64,000 nucleotides of DNA from Pseudomonadota bacterium. GTDB lineage: Bacteria; Desulfobacterota; Desulfobulbia; Desulfobulbales; Desulfocapsaceae. Location of the stretch: NCBI GenBank assembly GCA_018817385.1, contig JAHIUA010000036.1, forward strand, positions 20,980 through 84,979, given 5' to 3'. A model generated the notes under the pieces. That model saw only the letters and a program-made list of their open reading frames with translations, had not been told where the DNA came from and made no database searches. The position numbers and the translations under genes are program-made. Position 1 is the first letter of the stretch; each line of letters begins with the position of its first letter. This document shows positions 1 to 7,728 of the stretch, piece by piece.

Positions 1-159
1 GGCCAATATACCATCTTCTGGAATGTTGCCGATTGCTTGACTCCAGTCCCTGGTTCAAGTGAGTCCTATGTGAAGGCCCTTCGAGTGATTGTGCAGAGAA
101 ATGACTTAGGCTTCCAGAAAAATGTTGTTTTAAACTATCACATCCAAAAGACATTCTAA
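1..159 (+). CDS. Type IV pilus minor pilin, PilV/PilW-like (3' end only)
   Basis: The first 159 bases are an open frame with no start in the window, ending in TAA. It encodes the last 52 residues of a protein. The tail has alternating hydrophobic residues (YTIFWNVAD, ALRVIVQRN, KNVVLNYHI), as in the C-terminal beta strands of minor pilins. The stop overlaps the next gene's ATG by one base (TAATG), so the two are probably translationally coupled. The next genes are PilX-like and PilY1, and in the usual order PilV and/or PilW lie just upstream. The assignment therefore rests mostly on context; PilV and PilW cannot be told apart from this fragment. Confidence 0.6.
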   Translation, partial: GQYTIFWNVADCLTPVPGSSESYVKALRVIVQRNDLGFQKNVVLNYHIQKTF

Positions 160-818
160 TGAGATCGAACATGAGAAAGCAATTGGTCAAGGCCGGCAAC
201 GAAGAGGGGTTTGTGCTGATAACGGCCCTGATGATCATGGTGGTGATGACCATCATAGGGATTGCCGCCACCTTTAACACCACAACGGAAGTGCAAATTG
301 CCGGTAATGACCGGATCCATAAGGAAACATTCTATAGTGCAGACGGTGGTACTGAGTTTGCCGCTGAGGTTTTGGAACAAAATATAGCCTGTCTCGATTT
401 TGCCCCAAATGGAGAAGGAAGTAAACTTTTTGATGGAATCAATACCACACTGGACGGGCATATCGCTGTTTCCGGTACTTCGTTGGAACTGTGGCAGAAC
501 GTTATAGGTACCTGGAGTGCAGCTGGCACTCCCTATCCTTCAGATACGGCCCGAGATCTCTGGTATCCTCCTGTTTATGCTGCCGGTGCTGCCCATACCA
601 ACATTACCGTTGAAGGAATTGCGGATATAACCGCTGGCTCTTCCATTCTTCAGAACGCAGGTTATCTCGGACTGGGACGATCATTCGCTTCTGGTGGTGT
701 TACCCTGGATTATGAAATCTATGCCCAGCGTCTTGGGGAGAGAAACAGTGAAAGTAGAATTCGTGTTGAATGGAAACATGTGGTGGGCAGAGAAGATCCA
801 CATTGTCGATATAATTAA
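159..818 (+). CDS. pilX: PilX-like minor pilin (type IV pilus assembly)
   Basis: 219 aa. A short basic leader ends in EEG, followed by F and a ~20-residue hydrophobic helix (VLITALMIMVVMTIIGIAA). This is the prepilin-peptidase G/F site and N-terminal helix of the PilX family. A 'GNDR..ETFYSADGG' stretch after the helix is also typical of PilX N-terminal domains. The rest is a soluble pilin head. As in many PilX proteins the Glu at mature position 5 is absent (Thr here). PilX is a low-abundance pilin that, with PilV, PilW and PilY1, primes pilus assembly. The start overlaps the stop of the previous gene; an in-frame ATG 12 bases later is possible. Confidence 0.8.
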   Translation: MRSNMRKQLVKAGNEEGFVLITALMIMVVMTIIGIAATFNTTTEVQIAGNDRIHKETFYSADGGTEFAAEVLEQNIACLDFAPNGEGSKLFDGINTTLDGHIAVSGTSLELWQNVIGTWSAAGTPYPSDTARDLWYPPVYAAGAAHTNITVEGIADITAGSSILQNAGYLGLGRSFASGGVTLDYEIYAQRLGERNSESRIRVEWKHVVGREDPHCRYN

Positions 819-835
819 TAATCTATTAGTACCTC

Positions 836-938
836 AGAAATTCTTTTCGTGTTTTTTGATAAGAATTTCGTGAAGGTACTTTTACCCCAAAGGGGTTACT
901 GTACTGCGTGCCGGCTTACCGTTCATCGCCGGTGTCAG
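836..938 (+). repeat. Dispersed repeat R1, copy A
   Basis: About 100 bp between pilX and pilY1. It aligns over its whole length with the reverse strand of 61716-61823 and over its right half with 42871-42937. The best conserved part is 'GTGCCGGCTTACCGTTCATC' followed by GCCGGTGT. It contains a small perfect hairpin, ACCCC-AAA-GGGGT. A long pseudo-open frame upstream of pilY1 runs through its tail and is not the true gene start. No coding function is evident. Confidence 0.75.
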
Positions 939-1044
939 TCCAATAAAGTTGAAGGTAGGGCCAGTCTCTATTTTTGCCTGCCTTTCAAGAATAAAGATTG
1001 CATCCACCCCATACTCTTCATGCTTGCAAAGCGGAGGATTACTC

Positions 1045-4000
1045 ATGAAACACTTGTCAATTCCTACAACGAAACTGTTGCCCCTGGTCCTGCTGACTGG
1101 TTTATATTTACAGCCGGCGACGGCCCTTGCCGCTTCGTGTTCCGAAGGTGTGGGCATCCCTCCATTTCTTTCCGCCGGCGTCGATCCTAATCTGCTGCTG
1201 CTGATCGATAACTCCGGAAGTATGCTGGATATGGCCTATGTGGAAACAATTGGTGAGTGTGTCGACAATGCCTTTGATCCGACTGCTACATATACCGGCC
1301 TCTATGATCCGGATAAATGGTATCAGTGGACAGATGGGGTTCAGCAATGGCGAAGTGGTACTACCTATAGTGTTGGAGATTACGTCTATAGTGACGGGGT
1401 GTTCTATCGGGCCCACACCGTAAGTGGCGCTTCCCTTGGGTTTGAGATCGATGCAGATTCCAATGTCATCTGGGATAAGGTCTATGAGATTGAGACCTGG
1501 AGTCAAGGCACAGTGTATCCTGCCAAGAGTTTTGTCCAGTATGATCAGCAACTTTATTATACCGTTGGTGGCGGCACTGCTAACGATCCTGATCTTACAG
1601 ATGGTCTATTTATCGCTGATGATACCGGAGTGACCTGGGTGGCTGTCGAATCCACCTGGCTTGCCGGGGAAACCTATGCGAGTGGTGATATCGTAAGCGA
1701 TGATGGCATGCTTTTTCGAGCCACCAGTGGTGGAACCGCTGCCGGTACCGGAGTGTGGGATGATACCGGACTGAGCTGGGTCCGCCTTGATGAAGGCTAT
1801 TTTGCAGAAGTAGCCTATACAGCCAGCACGGCAGCTGCCGCAGCCTTTGCGAGCGAAAACGGCGACGGATACAGCCAGGACAATCTGTATGTCAAGATCG
1901 TCAGCGTGGGAGGGACTCAGTCGGGTGTGAGTGCCTTTGCGGCCTCTGGAAAATTACTCAACTGGGCCACTGCTTCTAAATTCGATATTGAGAAAAAGAT
2001 TCTCACCGGTGGAAAATATAATAGTGATGCACAACGTCTTATCACCCAGAGTCGTGGTTGTTCTTCCCATGGGTTTGTGAAAGAAGTTCCGGTGATAAAC
2101 AGTGGCGGCGTCAGTTCAGTCATTACTTTTTCCATTCAGGGACCGGAACAAGATAACTGGATCGACAGCACGGATGACACCACCAGGATATCCATTATGG
2201 GAATCTCTGATGGCTTTGTTGACTCGGATCGGGAAGAGTCCTGTCAGACGGCCATTGATGAAGTTGCCAAAGGAGATGAGGCGAATCAGGGGGTTGTCCA
2301 TACCAACCTTGTGGACTGCCTGGATTATGGCGGGACAAATAATATTATGGCTGAATCCAATTCAGCTTTTAATCATTCTGTCCATACCTGTTGGGAAATA
2401 GTCACCAAGCATTACAGCCAACCCAGTGATATCGGCCAGGTCAATGATGTGGAAGCGTCATGCGAACATATCTACGATAATGATATGCCTCCGGCCACAA
2501 TAACCTGGGATAACAGTGGCTATGTCTGCTGGGGGATTTATAACCAGGCCATACCGGATGCCAGGCTTCCTACGGGTACCGGCAGTGACCGGGAAGGCTA
2601 TGTCGGACGCTGCTGGGAACTCGGGACTCTGCCGTCAGGCTGTGAGCCTGTCTCCTGTCCAGCGGGGATGGCCTATGATACCGGTGATCCAAGATGTTTC
2701 CAGGATGGTCGTCTGTATGAGTGTAGCGGCAATTTTAATAGCAAGCAGGACTCCTGCAACAAAAGCTGGAGTCTTTTGTTGCAGGATGCCGATCCTCTTG
2801 ACGGAGTTGTCTGTGACACCTCGGCAACCGGGACACCGGGGGGCTGGACGGATGATGCCAACCCGAATAGCGCCCAGGAGTGTATCCAGGAAGCTCTGTG
2901 GGATTACTGCCAGGGGCTGACTATACCTGAAGTCATTGACCCCACCGATCAGATCTTTAATACCGGCGACACCTGGGGCATGGTGGGGGCGATGATTGAT
3001 TCGGGTATTGCCAGCATGTTTGAAACCGATCACGCCCTTATCGTCATGAAAGGGTATATCCTCCAAGACACCGCGCCTGAGGGGGTTCTTCATTCAGTGG
3101 CATCTGATCTGCGCTTAGGTGCCATGGCCTTTAATGATAACGGGGCAGAGACAGAATGTTCTGCTGTTGACGTAAATGATACCATTATCGAGTACTGTCC
3201 GCCTACCAATCAGGATGGCGCCCGTCTGATTGCTCCCCTTAAAAGCGGAGATGCGGTGACTGGTGGAACGATCGTTGATCCCATACACCACATTGATGAT
3301 TTGACAGCGGCAATTAACGATATCCGGGCCACTGCCTGGACTCCCCTTGCCGAGGCGGTTTATAATGCCCTGGGCTATTATGGCCAGGATAGCAGCCGAC
3401 GTCTGAATCCTGACGATTTTACCACCGAGGCAGAGGATTCCAATTTTCCTGACCCTGTGCAGAACTGGTGCCAGGAGAACTATCTCCTTATTGTTACCGA
3501 AGGGGCCTCCACCGCAGACCTGAATCCAGACGTTCTCGCTATGATCACCGCCATGGGCTACGAAGACGGCACGGTGGCCATAGGAGCTGAGGGAGAATGT
3601 TATGGCGAGGATGGCAGCAGTGATCTCTATGGGTCAACCTATCTGGATGATCTGACCTATTTTGGTCAGGAGGCTGCTGCCGCAGATCTGTATAAGACAC
3701 CCGCTGGTGTTGATCCAGATGGTGACGGAACTTTTGAGCATCAGGGTGAGATAGAGGACGATGATGGGGTGTGGCATGATAAACGCAATATTACCACCTA
3801 TATTGTCACCACCGGCCTGCTCCGCGATGACGGTTCGCCAACAAGTGAATGTAATCCAGCTACCATCATCACCAATGCTGCCGAAAACGGTGGTACTACG
3901 CTTCTGACCGGGGAGGATCCCGATCAACTGGAGAGCAATCTGTTGCTCATCTTCTCAGATATCCTCAGTCGAGCCTCCGCAGGCTCTGCTGCATCTGTTA

Positions 4001-6972
4001 TTTCCTCTTCCCGTAGCGGTGAAGGCGGAGTCTATCAGGCCATTTTCTGGCCGCAGATTGATCGCGCCGTAGGCGAAGAGCCCCTGGCCTGGACCGGAGA
4101 TGTGCATGCCTTTTTTATAAATGAAGATGGCTTTCTCTGGGATGATTACAGCGGGGTTGGTGCGGATCCTGACCCTGATAATCAAAAAGGGCGCTTGTGG
4201 AGCGAGGATACGAACGGGAACGGAATTCTTGATTCCGGTGAAGATGCAAATGAAAATGGGGTGTTGGACGGTGACCGGCGGATTATCACCTTTTTTAACA
4301 GTACCACAAAAACTACCCAGATTTGCTTCAATTCATCTGTTGTCGAGACCGGTGTCTGTGCAGCCTCGGATTATCTGGACACCACTGTAGCTGCTGTGGA
4401 GTTGAGGGATTTTGATCAGTACCTCTGGTCGGCAAACGAACAACTGCAAGAGATCAGTTCGGTTAATCCTTCCTTAAACCGTGGGCTGCAGGCAGACGGT
4501 ACCTGGGACTTTTCCTTCAATCGACGCTATATCTTTACCTGGAATGATCTGGATAACGATGGTGTTGTTGATTCGCCAGAGGTGCTTCCTCTGGAAAGCG
4601 GTATGAATACTGGCCTGAGCGTAGACTCATCGCGTCATGATGTCCCGGATGATTTTAACGTGGCCAGTGATGAGAAACTCAATGAATTGATCGAGTGGTT
4701 GCGGGGCAATAATACGGCGGAAACGACCAGCGATGGGACCTTTACCCCCTATGACGTGAACGAAGATGAAAATATGAATGGGGTGCAAGACTGGGTATAT
4801 CGTTGCCGAAGATATCCAAATTGTGATCTTACCTCAGTCGATCCAGTGTGGCGCCTTGGCGATGTTATCCACTCCACCCCGACCCTGGTGTCGAGTCCTG
4901 CGGAAGGGTTTCAATACGTGTATCGGGATGATTCTTATAATGAATTTTATAAAAAGTACGTTCAGCGGCGTCATGTGATTTATTTCGGTGCGAACGACGG
5001 GATGCTCCATGCGGTCAATGCCGGCTATTACGATGTTGGTGAAAGTGCATTTCTTCCCTGTGCTCCGGATGAGCGTGATGCCGACAATAACTGCAATGCT
5101 GGTACCTACGCAGATCTTGGCGATGAACTGTGGGCCTATGTGCCCTATAACCTGCAGCCTCATCTTGCTTGCTTGAGTGACCCGCTCTATAACCATAAAT
5201 ACTTTGTCGATGCCCCGCCACGTATCTTTGATGTGCGGATTTTTGAAGAGGAAGCGGCCTGCAGTACCGGCTATGAAACTGATGGCTGTGTCCACCCCGG
5301 TGGCTGGGGAACCCTTCTCGTCGGTTATATGCGGTTTGGTGGTGCGCCATTGCTTGCCGATGACAGTGCTACGCCTACAGATAACCGGGAGTTTATTTCT
5401 TCATATTTCCTCCTTGATGTTACTGATCCTGAGCGACCACCGACATTATTGGCCGAAATGACCAAGACAACGGATACCCAGGATTATGATCGCGATGGTA
5501 CAGCAGAGGCGCGGTACGTCGATCTTGGCTATACTACCTCCATGCCGACAATGGTTACCATGCGTGATGACGAAGGATACTCGGAATGGTTTCTGGTGCT
5601 GGGCAACGGCCCGACCACCCTTAAAGGAGAGAATGATCAGCAGGGCAGGGTTGCGGTTGTTCCCCTCAATGCCATCACCGGGGTAAACTGGGCGGTGAAT
5701 AAGAACGGCAGTTACGATTCAACCGCTAAAAAACCCTTCCGTATCCCCAACGAATTGCCACCATCGCTCACTGATGGCCCGACTTTTCCCAGTGTGGCTC
5801 ATTTTGGTCGATATCTGGTGGATGAGGCCAGTTCTGGAGAGCCGAGTTTTATTTCTGACCTGGTGACGGTGGACTACAATATTGACGTGGAGGGTATTGC
5901 AGGAGTGGGGGTACCTTATAAATCAGATGCCGTCTATTTTGGTACCGTTGACGGTAGCGGTTTTACCACTCCTCCTTCGGAACCGGATAAAACCATTTGG
6001 AATGGCGGCGGCAGGATGTACCGTCTGATCACCAATGTTCTCGACGTGGCGGGTGTGGAACAGTATTCGTATCCCTCTCAGTGGTATTTGGATAAATTGC
6101 TCGATGCCAAAGCACCCATTACTGCGGCAGCCAATATTGGCTATGATAATGATAATTATTGGATATATTTCGGAACCGGCCGGTTTTTTGGCCCTGAAGA
6201 CAAGACGGATGATACCCAGAACTATTTTTTCGGTATCAAGGAACCGTTTACCAGTGAGTGCGGATTTGCCTGGGGGGAGGTGAATTGGACGCCGGGTGCA
6301 GATCCGGTTGCTGCAAACAGTCCGGGGAATCAAGGTCTTCTCCGCGCCGACTCAATTCGGGTTGTGGAACGAGGCAGTAGCAGCCTGTATGGCGGTATTA
6401 TCGATTTTGTCTATTGCGAGGATACGGATGGCACTGCATGTGATCTGCCTTTCCTGACAGAGCTGCCGACTATCATTGAGCCGACGCAGAGCGACGGAAT
6501 ACACAGCTACTATGCCTATCAGGATGTGGAGAACTATGTGGTCGGTGAGGGGTGTGGAAGCACTGACAATACCAGTATTGGCATTGATGGCTGGTACAGG
6601 AATTTATATGATTCCAGGGAGCGTTCCCTTGGTATGCCGACCTTGCTCGGTGGTCTTTTGCTCTATAGCAGCTATCAACCCTATTCCGATATCTGTCAGG
6701 CAGAGGGGAACAGTAATCTATACGGAGTGTACTATACAACCGGTACAGCCTGGATTGAGAATGTTTTCGGGACCTATAATGATCAGGATAGCAAATCAAT
6801 AGTTAACGATAGAATCGGTCTTGGCAAGGGACTTACCGGCACCCCAAGTCTTGGCCTCGGTACAGGGACTACGGCCTATGTCCAGTCCAGTACCGGTGAA
6901 ATTATTGAGATTCCTTATGAGCCGCCCCTGGAAAATTATCAGAGCGGTAGAAAAAGCTGGACTGATCGATAG
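1045..6972 (+). CDS. pilY1: PilY1-type pilus tip/adhesin protein with carbohydrate-binding-like repeats
   Basis: 1975 aa from the ATG at 1045, preferred to the track start at 949 because a GGAGG site lies 7 bases upstream and a clear signal peptide follows (KLLPLVLLTGLYLQPATALAA). At about residues 50-65 is a von Willebrand A-type metal site (LLIDNSGSM). Residues ~90-265 hold three W-x-Y-x2-GD-x-V / Y-R-A units resembling CBM5/12 carbohydrate-binding modules. Several Asp/Asn-rich loops (NGNGILDSGEDANENG, DLDNDGVVD) look like calcium sites. The C-terminal half carries the PilY1 beta-propeller hallmark YFGANDGMLHAV near residue 1307 and a DRDGTAEARYVDLG calcium loop near 1480. PilY1 sits at the pilus tip and acts in adhesion and pilus biogenesis. 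Strong family call; the ligand is unknown. Confidence 0.9.
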   Translation: MKHLSIPTTKLLPLVLLTGLYLQPATALAASCSEGVGIPPFLSAGVDPNLLLLIDNSGSMLDMAYVETIGECVDNAFDPTATYTGLYDPDKWYQWTDGVQQWRSGTTYSVGDYVYSDGVFYRAHTVSGASLGFEIDADSNVIWDKVYEIETWSQGTVYPAKSFVQYDQQLYYTVGGGTANDPDLTDGLFIADDTGVTWVAVESTWLAGETYASGDIVSDDGMLFRATSGGTAAGTGVWDDTGLSWVRLDEGYFAEVAYTASTAAAAAFASENGDGYSQDNLYVKIVSVGGTQSGVSAFAASGKLLNWATASKFDIEKKILTGGKYNSDAQRLITQSRGCSSHGFVKEVPVINSGGVSSVITFSIQGPEQDNWIDSTDDTTRISIMGISDGFVDSDREESCQTAIDEVAKGDEANQGVVHTNLVDCLDYGGTNNIMAESNSAFNHSVHTCWEIVTKHYSQPSDIGQVNDVEASCEHIYDNDMPPATITWDNSGYVCWGIYNQAIPDARLPTGTGSDREGYVGRCWELGTLPSGCEPVSCPAGMAYDTGDPRCFQDGRLYECSGNFNSKQDSCNKSWSLLLQDADPLDGVVCDTSATGTPGGWTDDANPNSAQECIQEALWDYCQGLTIPEVIDPTDQIFNTGDTWGMVGAMIDSGIASMFETDHALIVMKGYILQDTAPEGVLHSVASDLRLGAMAFNDNGAETECSAVDVNDTIIEYCPPTNQDGARLIAPLKSGDAVTGGTIVDPIHHIDDLTAAINDIRATAWTPLAEAVYNALGYYGQDSSRRLNPDDFTTEAEDSNFPDPVQNWCQENYLLIVTEGASTADLNPDVLAMITAMGYEDGTVAIGAEGECYGEDGSSDLYGSTYLDDLTYFGQEAAAADLYKTPAGVDPDGDGTFEHQGEIEDDDGVWHDKRNITTYIVTTGLLRDDGSPTSECNPATIITNAAENGGTTLLTGEDPDQLESNLLLIFSDILSRASAGSAASVISSSRSGEGGVYQAIFWPQIDRAVGEEPLAWTGDVHAFFINEDGFLWDDYSGVGADPDPDNQKGRLWSEDTNGNGILDSGEDANENGVLDGDRRIITFFNSTTKTTQICFNSSVVETGVCAASDYLDTTVAAVELRDFDQYLWSANEQLQEISSVNPSLNRGLQADGTWDFSFNRRYIFTWNDLDNDGVVDSPEVLPLESGMNTGLSVDSSRHDVPDDFNVASDEKLNELIEWLRGNNTAETTSDGTFTPYDVNEDENMNGVQDWVYRCRRYPNCDLTSVDPVWRLGDVIHSTPTLVSSPAEGFQYVYRDDSYNEFYKKYVQRRHVIYFGANDGMLHAVNAGYYDVGESAFLPCAPDERDADNNCNAGTYADLGDELWAYVPYNLQPHLACLSDPLYNHKYFVDAPPRIFDVRIFEEEAACSTGYETDGCVHPGGWGTLLVGYMRFGGAPLLADDSATPTDNREFISSYFLLDVTDPERPPTLLAEMTKTTDTQDYDRDGTAEARYVDLGYTTSMPTMVTMRDDEGYSEWFLVLGNGPTTLKGENDQQGRVAVVPLNAITGVNWAVNKNGSYDSTAKKPFRIPNELPPSLTDGPTFPSVAHFGRYLVDEASSGEPSFISDLVTVDYNIDVEGIAGVGVPYKSDAVYFGTVDGSGFTTPPSEPDKTIWNGGGRMYRLITNVLDVAGVEQYSYPSQWYLDKLLDAKAPITAAANIGYDNDNYWIYFGTGRFFGPEDKTDDTQNYFFGIKEPFTSECGFAWGEVNWTPGADPVAANSPGNQGLLRADSIRVVERGSSSLYGGIIDFVYCEDTDGTACDLPFLTELPTIIEPTQSDGIHSYYAYQDVENYVVGEGCGSTDNTSIGIDGWYRNLYDSRERSLGMPTLLGGLLLYSSYQPYSDICQAEGNSNLYGVYYTTGTAWIENVFGTYNDQDSKSIVNDRIGLGKGLTGTPSLGLGTGTTAYVQSSTGEIIEIPYEPPLENYQSGRKSWTDR

Positions 6973-6998
6973 GCGATCAGCTCGTTGACTTATATGTT

Positions 6999-7043
6999 GC
7001 AAGCTGAACCGGGCTCCATCGGCCCGGTTCAGCTTGCCTTTTC
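6999..7043 (+). terminator. Rho-independent terminator after pilY1
   Basis: A perfect 16-bp stem, GCAAGCTGAACCGGGC paired with GCCCGGTTCAGCTTGC, with a 7-base loop, 26 bases after the pilY1 stop and followed by CTTTTC. It should end the pilus operon. Confidence 0.85.
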
Positions 7044-7166
7044 AATAGGCATAGGCGCCTCAAAACAGAATCATTCTTGAAGGTGATTGGTGCAGGGACT
7101 CAGATTACACCCCTCTTGGTGGGTGCGGCCCAGGATGCTTGAGCTATTGAAAAAGGACCATCTCCT

Positions 7167-7361
7167 TCAGGAAACCACCTCGAAGCCGATTTTAGCAATG
7201 GCCTCTTTGAGCACTTTCGCCTCCACTTCGCCCTCATAGCTGGCCTCTTTTTTCTCGAGGTCCACTTCTATATTTGTCAGCCCTGGAATGCCTTCCAGGG
7301 CCTTTTTTGTTGCCGCTACGCAGTGCTGGCAGCTCATTCCTTTTATTGATACGGTAGCCAT
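7167..7361 (-). CDS. copZ: Heavy-metal-associated (HMA) domain protein, CopZ-like copper chaperone
   Basis: 64 aa, one complete HMA ferredoxin-like fold. The metal site is GMSCQHC near the N-terminus (M-x-C-x2-C), followed by the usual beta-alpha-beta pattern. Such small cytosolic proteins deliver Cu(I) to CopA ATPases. The gene is divergent from copA at 7729, which supports the copper role. A GGAG ribosome site lies about 8 bases before the ATG. Oddity: a 15/19 match to the Fur box lies 55-73 bases upstream of the start, so iron may affect its expression. A mercury or other soft-metal chaperone is possible but less likely next to copA. Confidence 0.85.
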   Translation of the reverse strand: MATVSIKGMSCQHCVAATKKALEGIPGLTNIEVDLEKKEASYEGEVEAKVLKEAIAKIGFEVVS

Positions 7362-7415
7362 TGTTTTTCTCCATGGGTTGAATTAATGTTCTGCTACAGA
7401 GTGGTAAATATATCT

Positions 7416-7434
7416 GATACTGATTACCATTATG
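7416..7434 (-). promoter_or_regulatory. Fur-box-like 19-mer upstream of copZ
   Basis: GATACTGATTACCATTATG matches the classical Fur consensus GATAATGATAATCATTATC at 15 of 19 positions. It lies 55-73 bases before the copZ start, where a promoter is expected. Function is inferred from the match only. Confidence 0.45.
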
Positions 7435-7524
7435 TATACACTCCAAGAGAGAATTCAAGAGTGAGGGGGGCGTAAAAAATTGTTTCTGCCTGCTTCTCGC
7501 GAACTATCATTCGCCGCGGTGACC

Positions 7525-7564
7525 AGGAGTCTGTCGCATTTATGTCTCATTCCAACAGACTCCT
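7525..7564 (-). repeat. Perfect inverted repeat; probable internally deleted R2 element
   Basis: AGGAGTCTGT and ACAGACTCCT form a perfect 10-bp stem around a 20-base spacer in the copZ/copA divergent region. Read on the minus strand it begins GGAGTCTGTTGG-aa-TGAGACATAAAT, nearly the same as the left end of the ~160-bp R2 element at 18267. It then goes straight to a closing terminal repeat. It could also act as an operator or cruciform for the copper genes. The rest of the 367-bp gap shows nothing else I can name. Confidence 0.55.
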
Positions 7565-7728
7565 CGGCTTTGGTGTGTTTCGGCAATTGCAGACGCCTGA
7601 GATGTGAAGTTTTTCGAAGTCTTGTGAGCAGTTGTTTTGGCATCTTGGATCTTGATTGGGTACGAGGGGAACAAGAGTAAAACAAGAGGTTGTCTTTTCT
7701 TGTGACGTGCTGGAGAGGAGGAAGCGGT

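Noticed and set aside
949-1044. Upstream extension of pilY1
   Set aside because: It begins in the R1 repeat tail and lacks a ribosome site; the signal peptide and GGAGG fix the start at 1045.
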